A stretch of 64,000 bases of DNA. Source: Hymenobacter edaphi. Lineage in GTDB: Bacteria > Bacteroidota > Bacteroidia > Cytophagales > Hymenobacteraceae. The position numbers and the translations under genes are program-made. The DNA lies in assembly GCF_003258365.1 (NCBI RefSeq), contig NZ_QHKM01000011.1, positions 1 through 64,000 of the forward strand. The letters run 5' to 3'. The notes under the pieces are model-generated. The model ran no database searches. It worked only from the letters and a program-made list of their open reading frames with translations, and was not told the origin of the DNA. Positions 16,701 through 25,158 of the stretch are shown in pieces (within the stretch, counting starts at the first letter, position 1; each line of letters starts with the position of its first letter).

Positions 16701-16708
16701 CAAAGGTG
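16701..16708 (-). promoter_or_regulatory. -7-like box CACCTTTG of the TPR-like gene
   Basis: Minus-strand CACCTTTG (seven of eight to TAnnTTTG), 62 bases before the ATG and exactly 33 bases downstream of the conserved element at 16742-16767. Confidence 0.6.
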
Positions 16709-16741
16709 GAGTGCCGGGTGCCGGGCTGAAATTTTCCGTTG

Positions 16742-16767
16742 CCGAAGCGTCGGATGGAGCCGATGAA
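16742..16767 (-). promoter_or_regulatory. Shared 26-bp upstream element, copy 1
   Basis: On the minus strand this contains CATCCGACGCTTCGG preceded by TTCATCGGCTC. It matches the copy at 19179-19204 at 23 of 26 positions. Both lie 33 bases upstream of a CAnnTTTG box. Candidate activator site; the LytTR regulator at 12237 is the nearest candidate binder (inference). Confidence 0.65.
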
Positions 16768-16901
16768 CCGGAGCATTGCGGTGCTTAAGCGTGGTGGTGA
16801 CTTGGCGACTCCGTGAAGCATCCGGACCGCGCTGCCCTCCCCGCGCACCTCTGCGAGAAACGACACCGGAACGGCAACGCCCGAACGCACCACCTCACCA
16901 C

Positions 16902-19112
16902 TTATTCCGGCGCGGTTTCGGTGTCGGCGGGGCGCTTTTTGTTGATGGAGATGAGCAGGCCCACGAAGAGCATGCGCGGGGCCGAGGGCGTCAGGGCCAC
17001 GCCCGGGTAGTGGCCAGTGGCGTCGGGCGCGGGGGCGTAGCGGTAGCCGAACACGTTGTCGCGGCCGAGCACGTTGGAGCAGGACACGTGCACGATGGTC
17101 AGGTTGCGGCGGATGCTGGTGAGGTAGCTCAGGTTCAGGCTCAGGTCCTGAAAGCCGGGCGTGCGGCCCTGGTTGTAGCCCGCCTGGTTCGGGTCGTGGT
17201 AGCGGCGGGGCGAGCCGTAGCTGAAGGTGCCGCCCACCAGCGTGTGCAGCCGGCTCACCCAGTACTTGCCCACCACGGCCAGGTTGTGGCGCGAGGCGAA
17301 GGTGGGCACGGCCGGCACCGGGTCTTGGCGCTGCTGCCGGCGCGTATCCACCAGCCCGTAGCTCACCCAGTAGTCGAGGTTCTTCACCGTCTGCTTGTCG
17401 CGCCAGAACACGTCCACTCCGCGGGCGTGGCCCCGGCCGGTGCTCTGGTAGCTGGCCGGGTCGGGGGGCAGCGGCACGTCGCCGGTCAGGGCCGGGGCGG
17501 CGTAGCGCGTCAGCTGGGCGTAATCCTTGTAGTAGGCTTCCAGGCGCAGGGTGCGGTCTTGTTGGATGCGCTGGTAGGTGACGAGGTAGTGCGCGGCCCG
17601 CTCGAAGCGCAACGCCCGGTTGTACTGCCCGAAGCGCAGCAAATCGTTGGCCGGCGTCTGGTAGAAGTAGCCCCAGGCGCCCGAGAGCTGCGTGCCCTCG
17701 CCCAGTTGGTAGGCCAGGGCCAGGCGCGGGGCGGCGTTCCAGCGGCCCAGCACCCGCGAGTACTCGGCCCGGCCGCCGGCGCGGGCCACCAGCTCGTTGG
17801 AGAAGGCCACCTCCGATTCGGCAAAGGCCGCCACCCGGGTTTCGTCGAAGCCCGAGCGCAGCACCGGCGCGGCCGCTTCGGCCTGATACTGCTGCCGGTA
17901 GCGCTGCCGCAGCCCCTCGGCGCCGAGCTTGAGGTTCCAGTAGGCGCCGGCCGAGTCGTTGGTGAGCACCGCGCGGCCCGCCAGGCTCTGCTCCAGCTCG
18001 TGCACGCGCTGCACGTCGGGCCGGATGTGCTGCTCGTCGCCGGTGCCGGCCAGGCCCGTTTGCAGGCTCCAGCCGCGGCGCAGCGGGCTGCGGAAGGTGG
18101 CGTTCAGGTACTGGTTGCCGTTGCGCAGGGCCACCGGGCGCCCGCCGTCGAAGCCGGGGTCGGGCTGGCGCAGGGTCAGGGCGGCGCGCGTGGCGGCGCC
18201 GTAGACCTTGACCAGCCCCGCCCGCCCCACCTGCCGGCGCAGCGCCACCGAGCCGCCCGCGGCCTGCGGGGCCGTGGTCCAGCCGAAGCGCTGGGGCACC
18301 ACGCCGTAGTAGGGCTGCAGGTTGGTGTAGTCGCCCGTCACGGCCACCGAGCTGCGCGCCAGCCGCTGCTGGTGCGAGAGGCTCAGCCCCACCGACAGCA
18401 GCGAAATGCCGGTCTGCGTTTCGGGCGCCAGGTCGTAGGAGTTCAGCCCCACCACCGCCGACAGGGCCTGCCCGTACTCGGCCGAGTAGCCGCCGGTGCT
18501 GAACACGGTGCCCCGAAAGAGGTTCGGCGAAAAGCGGCCGCGCGCGGGTACGCCCGCCACCGAGGCGCTGTAGGGGCTTTGCAGGGGCAGCCCGTCGAGG
18601 TACTGCCGGGTTTCGCCGGCGGCCCCGCCGCGCACAAACAGCTTGCCCTCCTCCCCCACCCGCGAGGTGCCCGGCAGCGTGTTCAGCGCCCCGTTCACGT
18701 CGGCCAGGGCCCCGGCCGTGGTCACGATGTCGCGGGCGGTGAGCACGGTGCTGCGCTTCTCGTCGCTGGCCTCGAAGGCGCCGGCCGTGATGGTCACGTC
18801 GCCGAGCTGGTTGCGCACTTCCTTCAGGGTGAGCGTGAAGCGGTGGGGCTGGCCGTCGAGCACCACGGGCTGCTCCTGGGGCTGGTAGCCCATCAGCGTG
18901 ACCAGCAGCGGCAGCGCCCCCGTCTGGCGCGTGGTGAAGCGAAACCGGCCCAGCGAGTCGGCCGTGGCCCCGTCGAAGGTGGTTTTCAGAAACACGTTGG
19001 CCCCCGGCAGGGGCTGGCCGGCGGCGTCGCGCACGGTGCCGCTGAGCGTGGTGGGTTGGGCGGCGAGGCGCAGGGCCGTCAGCAACAGGAGCAGCAGGAG
19101 CGGGAGTTTCAT
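16902..19112 (-). CDS. TonB-dependent outer-membrane receptor
   Basis: 736 residues. Signal peptide ending at LAAQ (residue 19); carboxypeptidase-regulatory-like domain 22-100 (LSGTVRDAAGQPLPGANVFLKTT); plug domain about 105-225 with ADVNGALNTLPGTSRVG and KLFVRGGAAGETRQYLDGLPL; then a 22-strand type barrel ending LFVGLLISINKKR near the C-terminus. Ligand unknown; there is no SusD partner. It is the first of a minus-strand set with a TPR-like protein, LytS kinase, S41 peptidase and LytTR regulator, and it carries the shared upstream element. Confidence 0.92.
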   Translation of the reverse strand: MKLPLLLLLLLTALRLAAQPTTLSGTVRDAAGQPLPGANVFLKTTFDGATADSLGRFRFTTRQTGALPLLVTLMGYQPQEQPVVLDGQPHRFTLTLKEVRNQLGDVTITAGAFEASDEKRSTVLTARDIVTTAGALADVNGALNTLPGTSRVGEEGKLFVRGGAAGETRQYLDGLPLQSPYSASVAGVPARGRFSPNLFRGTVFSTGGYSAEYGQALSAVVGLNSYDLAPETQTGISLLSVGLSLSHQQRLARSSVAVTGDYTNLQPYYGVVPQRFGWTTAPQAAGGSVALRRQVGRAGLVKVYGAATRAALTLRQPDPGFDGGRPVALRNGNQYLNATFRSPLRRGWSLQTGLAGTGDEQHIRPDVQRVHELEQSLAGRAVLTNDSAGAYWNLKLGAEGLRQRYRQQYQAEAAAPVLRSGFDETRVAAFAESEVAFSNELVARAGGRAEYSRVLGRWNAAPRLALAYQLGEGTQLSGAWGYFYQTPANDLLRFGQYNRALRFERAAHYLVTYQRIQQDRTLRLEAYYKDYAQLTRYAAPALTGDVPLPPDPASYQSTGRGHARGVDVFWRDKQTVKNLDYWVSYGLVDTRRQQRQDPVPAVPTFASRHNLAVVGKYWVSRLHTLVGGTFSYGSPRRYHDPNQAGYNQGRTPGFQDLSLNLSYLTSIRRNLTIVHVSCSNVLGRDNVFGYRYAPAPDATGHYPGVALTPSAPRMLFVGLLISINKKRPADTETAPE

Positions 19113-19137
19113 AGCGCAGAAGGGCGAGGTTCTGCGT

Positions 19138-19145
19138 CAAAAGTG
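19138..19145 (-). promoter_or_regulatory. -7-like box CACTTTTG of the TonB receptor
   Basis: Minus-strand CACTTTTG (seven of eight), 25 bases before the ATG and exactly 33 bases downstream of the element at 19179-19204. Confidence 0.6.
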
Positions 19146-19178
19146 GCCGCCCGGGGCCGCGCGCGCCACTTGCTGCTA

Positions 19179-19204
19179 CCGAAGCGTCGGATGAGGCGGA
19201 TGAA
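19179..19204 (-). promoter_or_regulatory. Shared 26-bp upstream element, copy 2, with TCATCCG direct repeats
   Basis: Minus strand contains CATCCGACGCTTCGG preceded by TTCATCCGCCT. The word TCATCCG occurs at 19188-19194, 19197-19203 and again at 19217-19223. The last two are 20 bases apart, about two helical turns, as expected for LytTR-type regulators that bind direct repeats. Confidence 0.65.
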
Positions 19205-19269
19205 GCGGCGTCGGAGCGGATGAGCTGCGGGGCGGGAACCGGTAACTTGGGGCTGATACCGCTTGTGTT

Positions 19270-20979
19270 ATGCGCCTTTTGCTCTTACTGTCCGGCTTTC
19301 TGCTATTGCTACTGACTAGCGCCGCCTCGGCCCAGTACCGCGCTTATCGGGATGTGGCCGAATCATTGACGGGGTACAGCTTACTTCCCGATTGGCCGGG
19401 GCCGTTGTACTGGAATGAGCCGGCGTACCCGTTTCACCTCACGGCCAAGCAGCTGCGGCGCCGGCGGGTGCACTGGCTGACCATCAGCGGCAGGGGCTTT
19501 GCGCTGGAGGAAAAGCAAAAAGACAGCGGCGACTTCGGCCGGGAATTCACGGCTATTATCGGCGAAATGCCGGAGTATGGTCCGCAGGATTATACCGAAG
19601 CCCGCGTGGCCTGGCGCAGCCGTTACGAGTACGACCCACAAGGGCGGCTGCTGCAAGCCGAGTGGCAGGATTCGCTGCTGACGGGGCACCTTGTCCCCGG
19701 CGTAATGGAAAACAGCCGCCGTGCGCAGTTTCGCTACGATGCGGCCGGCCGCCTGATGGAATCCCGCTTCGCCGTCGATTGCCAACGCTGCGAAGTATCC
19801 CCCGCCAGCGCCCGTTTCAGCAACCTGACGCCGCTGCACCAGCGCGACTACTACGACTATGCCCCCAACGGCCAGCTGCGCCGCTTGCTTACCAAGGGCT
19901 ACATGGTGCGTGAAGTGTACAATGCCCCCGATTTCCGGCCCGATTCCAGCATTCGACAGCCCTATTACCAAGACGCCGATCCGCGGCTGCTGTACTTCCC
20001 GTACTGGACAAAGGAATTATATCGGTACGACGCGGCCGGCCGCCTTACCAGCAAAGCCACCTATGCCACCGTCGGCGACTCGCTGTTTCGCGGGGCCAGC
20101 CGGCTGACCGGCAGCTGGCACGGCACCTACAACGCCCGCGGTCAGCTGGTGCGCGAGGTAATAGCCGATGGACCTGATCTATTCACGCCCTTCGGTTTCC
20201 TGGAACTGGACACCACAACGTTCGGGCTGTGGTACACCGAGGTTCGGGAGGTGGAGTACCGGGGCCGTCGGCGCGTGGCCGAGCGGCGGCAACGGCAGTA
20301 TTTCCGCAACAGCCTCCCGTCGTTTCCACTGGATACCGCGCTGCTGCGGCAAGGCGTGCTGCGACTTCCGCTGCACGATTCTACGGCCCGCATTGGTACA
20401 TCCGGCCGCAGCATACTGGACAGCCTGCGCTATGGCCGGCGCGGCCGGCTGCTCACCCGTAGCCAAACGAACAGCCAGCAGTACCGACAATTCGTTGCCC
20501 GCTGGCAGTATCAGGGCCACCGCCAGCAGCTGGACTACTACGATTTTGCCCCGGTGTACCACCTGCTTCAACGCAACTGGCGCGGCCAGGTGCGTGAGGA
20601 GATGCTGGTGGCACTCCGCGAAAAGTCGCTTGCCTTGAAGCTGCCGCCCGAACCCATTACGCCCGCCACCTCCGACTCCCTGTTGCCGCTCAATACCTTG
20701 TTGCACTGGCGCGGCAGCAACGTATTCCGCTGGCAATTCGACTATCGGGGTGGCCTGCTGCGCCGCGCCGAGCTGCGCACAGCCTACAACCGCTCGAACT
20801 ACCGCCGCCAGCCCCAGGATACGGTGGATGCTCGCGTAGCCCGCTTGCTGCTGCTGCCCGCGCCCGGCCGCTTGAGCCAGCAGGTGCAGCAGGTGCGCCG
20901 CCGCTGGCCCGATTGGCCCGCGAATACCTACGCCAACCGCCTGTTCAACCGGTTCGAGTACGAGTTCTACCCGCGCTGA
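19270..20979 (+). CDS. Secreted YD-repeat (RHS-like) protein (569 aa)
   Basis: Signal peptide MRLLLLLSGFLLLLLTSAAS, then scattered YD/RHS-type repeats: YEYDPQGRLLQAEW, FRYDAAGRLMESRF, YDYAPNGQLRRLL, YRYDAAGRLTSKATY and TYNARGQLVREV between about residues 115 and 295. It lacks the long RHS shell, the core cleavage motif and any toxin C-terminus, so it is a small secreted YD-repeat protein rather than a polymorphic toxin. Function unknown. Base composition appears slightly less GC-rich than its neighbours. It is divergent from the TonB receptor. Confidence 0.75.
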   Translation: MRLLLLLSGFLLLLLTSAASAQYRAYRDVAESLTGYSLLPDWPGPLYWNEPAYPFHLTAKQLRRRRVHWLTISGRGFALEEKQKDSGDFGREFTAIIGEMPEYGPQDYTEARVAWRSRYEYDPQGRLLQAEWQDSLLTGHLVPGVMENSRRAQFRYDAAGRLMESRFAVDCQRCEVSPASARFSNLTPLHQRDYYDYAPNGQLRRLLTKGYMVREVYNAPDFRPDSSIRQPYYQDADPRLLYFPYWTKELYRYDAAGRLTSKATYATVGDSLFRGASRLTGSWHGTYNARGQLVREVIADGPDLFTPFGFLELDTTTFGLWYTEVREVEYRGRRRVAERRQRQYFRNSLPSFPLDTALLRQGVLRLPLHDSTARIGTSGRSILDSLRYGRRGRLLTRSQTNSQQYRQFVARWQYQGHRQQLDYYDFAPVYHLLQRNWRGQVREEMLVALREKSLALKLPPEPITPATSDSLLPLNTLLHWRGSNVFRWQFDYRGGLLRRAELRTAYNRSNYRRQPQDTVDARVARLLLLPAPGRLSQQVQQVRRRWPDWPANTYANRLFNRFEYEFYPR

Positions 20980-21008
20980 GCAGCCAGACACGGTTCCGGA
21001 TGGGCCAC

Positions 21009-21026
21009 CGCGGGCTGAAGCCCGCG
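21009..21026. terminator. Hairpin between convergent genes
   Basis: CGCGGGCT (21009-21016) and AGCCCGCG (21019-21026) form a perfect stem directly between the YD-repeat gene and the sensor kinase gene. There is no T-run. The wording GCGGGCTGAAGCCCGCGC also looks like a dispersed intergenic repeat. Confidence 0.55.
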
Positions 21027-23054
21027 CTACGCCCGGCCCGGCAGCGTGATGGTAAACGTGGTGCCCACGCCCTCCTCCGAGTGCAGGGTGAGCGTGCCCC
21101 CGTGGCCGGTCGTCACGATGTCGTGGCTGAGAGCCAAGCCCAGGCCGGTGCCTTCTCCCGCGGGCTTGGTGGTAAAGAAGGCCTCAAACACCTGCGCCTG
21201 CACCGCCGGGCTCATGCCCACGCCGTTGTCCTGCACCTGCACCTGCACCCCGTCGCCGGGCAGCGGGCGGGTGCGCACCGTCACGGCGGGCCGGTAGTCG
21301 GGCGCGGCGCCGAGTTGGCGCTGCCGGGTGGCGTAAAACGCGTTGGTGCAGAGGTTCAGTACGGCCCGGCCCAGGTCCTGGGGCGCCACGGGCAGCGGCG
21401 GCAGCGGCGGGGCCAGGTCGAGGTGGCGCCCGGCTTCGAAGTCCGGAAACTGCTGCCGCAGGCCCTCGTAGGCCAGGTTCAGCTGCTCGGTGGCCAGGGC
21501 ATTGAGGTCGGTGGGCTGGCGCGGGGCCTGGCCGGTGCGGGCGTGGTCGAGCATGCCGCGGATGATGGCCGTGGCGCGCTGGCCGTGCTGGCTGATGCTG
21601 AGCAGGTTGTCCTTCAGCCCGTCGAGGATTTCGCGGTCCAGGGCCCCGTCGCCGGTCAGGCGCTGCTGCCCGTTGATGGCGGCCAGCAGGTCGGTGCCGG
21701 CGGCGGCAAACTGCTTCACGAAGCCCAGCGGATTCTGCAACTCGTGGGCCACACCGGCCGTCAGCTCGCCCAGAAAAGCCATTTTCTCGCGCTGCACCAG
21801 CTGAGCCTGGGTATGCTTCAGCTCGGCCAGCGACGCCTGCAAGGCCGCATTGGTGCGCTGCTGCTGGTGCTGGTGCCACCCCAGCAGGGCCACCAGCGTC
21901 AGCAGCACCGCCAGGCCGCCCAGCAGAGCGTAGCGCTGGTAGCGGGCCCGCAGCTCCTGCTGGGCGGCGGTGGCCTGCTGGGCCCGCTGCCGCTCCCGGT
22001 AGTCGACGCTCTGCAGGCGCATCACCTTTTCCTGGCCGAAGAGCGTGTCCTTCATCACCAGCATCCGGCCTTGGTACTTCAGGGCGCTGTCGGCGGGCCC
22101 GCGCCGCGCAAATTCCTGGGTGAGCAGGGTACTGGCGTTGAGCACCCCGCGCAGGAAGCCGTTGGTCTGGGCCGCCTGGTAGCCCAGGCGGGCGTAGTAA
22201 ATGCTCGAATCGGGGCGCTGCTGCTGGTAGAGCGCGGCCAGGCCCACGTAGGCGAAGTTCAGGCTGCGCAGATGGTGCAGGCGCCGCGACTCGGCAATGC
22301 TGCGGCGGTAGTAGTCCAGCGCCTCGGCCGGGCGGCCCTGCTTGCGGGCCACCTGGCCGAGGCCGTAGAGAATGTAGTTGGTGGGCGTGTGCAGGCGCCG
22401 GGCCAGCGCGTAGGCCTGCTGCTGGAAGTACTGGGCCGAGTCGACCTGGTTATACAGGTCGTAGGCCAGCCCGATGTTGCTCAGGTCCACCACCTGCCGC
22501 CGCTCGTCGCGCAGCTGCCGGCCGAGGCGCAGGGCCTGAAAGTAGTAGCTCAGGCCCACCTGCCGGTCGCGCAGGTACACGTAGATGATGCCAATGCTGC
22601 GCAGGTTCTGGGCCTGCAGGGGCACATCGTGGGTGGCCTGGGCCAAGCGCAGCGAGGTCTGAAACAGCTCCAGGGCCCGGGCCAGGTTGCTTTCGCGCAG
22701 GGCCGCGCCCTGGCGGTTCAGGGCCTCGCCCTCGCCGTGGCGGTAGCCGATGCGCCGGGCCAGGCCCAGGGCGCGGTCGGCGTAGGCCGCAGCCGAGTCG
22801 GTGCTGCGCACCCAGTACTGGTCGCTGATGCGGCAGAGCAGCAGCACGCGGGCAGTATCGGGCAGCTGCGGCTCCCGCACCCGGCGCACCAGGCTGTCGA
22901 GCACCGAAGCGCGGGGCGCGGCCAGCAGGGTTCTGCGGGTCGGCCCGAGCAGGGCCACCACGCAGATCAGCCCGCGCAGCAGGAAGCGGCAAAACAAAGA
23001 AAGAGACACAATAGGGCAGGTAGGGCACGGCTGGAGTGGGCAGCCGCCGGGCAT
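21027..23054 (-). CDS. TPR-type sensor histidine kinase
   Basis: 675 residues. Signal/first helix (about 16-45), a periplasmic array of tetratricopeptide repeats (about 55-330), a coiled region, a membrane helix near 375-398 (ALLGGLAVLLTLVALLGW) and a cytoplasmic kinase. The H-box is FLGELTAGVAHELQNPLGF with His437; the HATPase domain has LCTNAFYATRQ, VQVQDNGVGMS and GEGTGLGLALSHDIV. No regulator gene is adjacent, so this is an orphan kinase. A perfect -7 box seven bases upstream fixes the ATG at 23054. Confidence 0.92.
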   Translation of the reverse strand: MPGGCPLQPCPTCPIVSLSLFCRFLLRGLICVVALLGPTRRTLLAAPRASVLDSLVRRVREPQLPDTARVLLLCRISDQYWVRSTDSAAAYADRALGLARRIGYRHGEGEALNRQGAALRESNLARALELFQTSLRLAQATHDVPLQAQNLRSIGIIYVYLRDRQVGLSYYFQALRLGRQLRDERRQVVDLSNIGLAYDLYNQVDSAQYFQQQAYALARRLHTPTNYILYGLGQVARKQGRPAEALDYYRRSIAESRRLHHLRSLNFAYVGLAALYQQQRPDSSIYYARLGYQAAQTNGFLRGVLNASTLLTQEFARRGPADSALKYQGRMLVMKDTLFGQEKVMRLQSVDYRERQRAQQATAAQQELRARYQRYALLGGLAVLLTLVALLGWHQHQQQRTNAALQASLAELKHTQAQLVQREKMAFLGELTAGVAHELQNPLGFVKQFAAAGTDLLAAINGQQRLTGDGALDREILDGLKDNLLSISQHGQRATAIIRGMLDHARTGQAPRQPTDLNALATEQLNLAYEGLRQQFPDFEAGRHLDLAPPLPPLPVAPQDLGRAVLNLCTNAFYATRQRQLGAAPDYRPAVTVRTRPLPGDGVQVQVQDNGVGMSPAVQAQVFEAFFTTKPAGEGTGLGLALSHDIVTTGHGGTLTLHSEEGVGTTFTITLPGRA

Positions 23055-23061
23055 GGAAACA

Positions 23062-23069
23062 CAAATATA
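23062..23069 (-). promoter_or_regulatory. -7 box TATATTTG, leaderless start of the sensor kinase
   Basis: Perfect TAnnTTTG on the minus strand, seven bases before the ATG. Confidence 0.75.
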
Positions 23070-23257
23070 TCAGCAGGTTTAGTGGTTTATCATACCATTA
23101 TCAACTGCGCCCGCGCAGCAGTAACTGCGCGGGCTGCCCGCTGGCTGCGGCCGACAGTCCGCTACCAATTCGGCTGGCCCTCAAACAGCCATTCTCAGGG
23201 TTGCTTCGACTGGTTTCCTCTCGAATTTTACCGGTAGCGCGGAACAACCGCCTTGCT

Positions 23258-23265
23258 TACCTTTA
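23258..23265 (+). promoter_or_regulatory. -7 box TACCTTTA, leaderless start of the lipoprotein gene
   Basis: Seven of eight to TAnnTTTG, four bases before the ATG at 23270. Confidence 0.65.
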
Positions 23266-23269
23266 GCGC

Positions 23270-24085
23270 ATGCTTCGTTGTGCTGTTGCGGGCTTTCTAC
23301 TCAGCGGGCTACTGGCCTGCCAAGCTCCGTCGGCCGAAACGCCGACTGCAGCGGCGCCGGCTACTACCACCGATTCCACGGCGCCTCCAGCCGCGGCCCG
23401 GGTTCAAGCGGCCACCACGCGGCCAGCGGCGGCTCCGGGCACTTACCCGTACACGATTCCGCCCGTCGACGAGACGCCGCGGGAGCCGCAGCTACAAGCC
23501 TTTGTGGAGCAGGTGCTACGGGCCTGCGCCCGGCGCGACCAGCGCGGCTTGCTGGCGTTGGTCGATGAAAGCGTAGCCGTGTCGATGGGCGGGGGCATCT
23601 ACGGCAAGGCGGGCTTGGTTTCCGACTTTCTGAACTCATCCAGCAAGGGCAGCGGCTACGCCCGGCTGCAGCAGCTCCTGCGGCTGGGCGGCACCATCAG
23701 GCGCGACTCCGCCGGCCGCTTGACGGCCACGTATCCGTACTTGCAGGACGAGGACCGGCACAGTCAGCTAGTGCGGCAGCTGGATTTCGAGCCGTTTGTG
23801 ACTTTCGTGGGCACCACGCCCGACGTGGTGGTACACGCCGCTCCCAGCAGCCGCAGCCCGGTGGTTCGGCGGCTGGCCTATCCGGTACTCATCACCCCCT
23901 ACGACGCGGTCGGCCGGACCGACTTCTGGCTCCCGGTGACAGCCGCCGACAGCAGCTTCCAGGGCTACGCCGACGCCCGGCAGCTCTACTGCCTGGCCGA
24001 TGTCACGCTGACCGTCGAGCAGAAAAACGGCCGCTTGCGCATCACCAGCGTCGCCCCCTTCGATTGGCGCGCCGGCACCGGGTAG
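23270..24085 (+). CDS. Lipoprotein with a C-terminal SH3-like region (271 aa)
   Basis: Lipoprotein signal MLRCAVAGFLLSGLLAC with lipid-modified Cys17, then a Thr/Ala/Pro linker to about residue 60. The middle contains VEQVLRACARRDQRGLLALVD, as in small stress-response or NTF2-like lipoproteins. Residues 185-245 (VVHAAPSSRSPVVRRL, FWLPV, YADARQLYCL) look like a bacterial SH3 fold. Function unknown. The 3' end overlaps the convergent DUF4136 gene by 100 bases. Confidence 0.7.
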   Translation: MLRCAVAGFLLSGLLACQAPSAETPTAAAPATTTDSTAPPAAARVQAATTRPAAAPGTYPYTIPPVDETPREPQLQAFVEQVLRACARRDQRGLLALVDESVAVSMGGGIYGKAGLVSDFLNSSSKGSGYARLQQLLRLGGTIRRDSAGRLTATYPYLQDEDRHSQLVRQLDFEPFVTFVGTTPDVVVHAAPSSRSPVVRRLAYPVLITPYDAVGRTDFWLPVTAADSSFQGYADARQLYCLADVTLTVEQKNGRLRITSVAPFDWRAGTG

Positions 24086-24609
24086 CGCCCGAACAGCTCC
24101 GTTACGGCCTCGTCCACGCGCCGGGCCGACTTGGCGGCGTCCTTGCTCAGGGGGCTGGCCGTCACGCCCTGCCACACCAGGTCGTTGCGGCGGGCATCCA
24201 CCACGTCGACGGTGACGGTGCCCACCTGGTAGGTGCCCACGGGCACTTCGCCGGACTGCCAGTGGTAGTTGCGCTGCCCGATGTAGTACGGGGCGCCGTC
24301 GGTGCGGAAGTCGGTCTGGCGGGTTTGCACTTTTTCCTCGTTCACCACCCCAATGTTGATCCACAGCTCGGGCTGCTCGGCGCGCCGGTAGCCGCGGCGC
24401 TCCATCTCGCGGGCTACGGCCTGCTGCACGTCGTCTACGCCCACGCCGGCCGTGCGGAATGCGGCTTCGTTGCGGGCCTCGCCGGGCAGGAAGTTGTAGG
24501 TGCGGTAGGCCGTGAAGTCGACGCCCGGCGCCTGTTCCGTCGATTTGACTTCGGTGGCGGAGCAGGCCGTCAGCAGGGCCAGCGCGACTAGCAGCAGGGA
24601 CTTTTTCAT
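23986..24609 (-). CDS. DUF4136 lipoprotein with an unusual C-terminal extension
   Basis: 207 residues; lipoprotein signal MKKSLLLVALALLTAC (Cys16). The body fits DUF4136: DFTAYRTYNFLPG, a helix with VDDVQQAVAREMERRGYRR, LWINIGVV, the YQVGTVTVDVVDARRNDLVWQG block (read as separate parts at about 125-147) and the closing helix VDEAVTELFGRYP near residue 175. Family members normally stop soon after that helix. Here about 28 further residues run antisense through the end of the neighbouring lipoprotein gene, suggesting loss of the original stop codon. Confidence 0.85.
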   Translation of the reverse strand: MKKSLLLVALALLTACSATEVKSTEQAPGVDFTAYRTYNFLPGEARNEAAFRTAGVGVDDVQQAVAREMERRGYRRAEQPELWINIGVVNEEKVQTRQTDFRTDGAPYYIGQRNYHWQSGEVPVGTYQVGTVTVDVVDARRNDLVWQGVTASPLSKDAAKSARRVDEAVTELFGRYPVPARQSKGATLVMRKRPFFCSTVSVTSARQ

Positions 24610-24715
24610 GGCAGCAGCAAGTGAAGTGGGCCCGCGTGGGCACCTGGCGGCGCCCCCGGGCCCTATGTTTACGGGCCGGGCCCGTTGCCGGCCTTGTTTC
24701 TTCCCTTTTCCGCGC

Positions 24716-24976
24716 ATGACCTGGCATTTTCTCGGTAGCTGCCTCGACGGCGAATCGTTCCGCATCGGCGGCCTCGACGTGTGGCAGCACCGCTGGCAGC
24801 ACCAGCCGCAGCCGGCCACCGTCATCGACCCGATTTACGGCGTGCGCAAGGTATTCGGGGTGTACGTCATCGGGCCGCCCGACGCGCCGGTGCTCTTCGC
24901 CGCCGGCGAGTTTTCCAACTGCATCTGGGGTTTTTACCAGCTGGGCGGGGCCGGCCAAGTAGCCGGCCCGCCTTGA
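24716..24976 (+). CDS. Small conserved-looking protein (86 aa)
   Basis: Starts at ATG 24716 (MTWHFLGSCLDGESFRIGG). No signal peptide or membrane helix; compact, rich in Trp and Gly, probably a small beta-sheet protein (VWQHRWQHQPQPATVIDPIY, FGVYVIGPPDAPVLFAAGEF). A possible -7 box TATGTTTA lies at 24664-24671. No family recognised. The in-frame region upstream overlaps the divergent DUF4136 start and lacks coding character. The 182 bases after it hold no gene I can support. Confidence 0.55.
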   Translation: MTWHFLGSCLDGESFRIGGLDVWQHRWQHQPQPATVIDPIYGVRKVFGVYVIGPPDAPVLFAAGEFSNCIWGFYQLGGAGQVAGPP

Positions 24977-25158
24977 AACAAGTCGATATGCGCATGGCCT
25001 GAAGTTGCTGCTGGGCGGTCAGGCGCGGCAGCCGGGCCCGGGGCCATACCAACGCTCGGGGCTGCCGGCATTTCTACAAGGCCTGCACCGAAGCCAGGGC
25101 CCGAGCGCTGATGGTCTATGCTGAGCGTCCCTGGCAGCTGACAACGCCCAACGCCTTT

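Noticed and set aside
16639-19140. Extension of the TPR-like protein to about 1070 residues
   Set aside because: The upstream part is an alternative frame of the TonB receptor gene with low-complexity translation; a real signal peptide starts at 16638.
19270-20979. RHS polymorphic toxin
   Set aside because: YD repeats are few, the core cleavage motif and a variable toxin end are absent, and no immunity gene follows.
20913-23237. 774-codon plus-strand frame over the TPR sensor kinase
   Set aside because: Antisense shadow; the kinase on the minus strand has all expected motifs and its own promoter.
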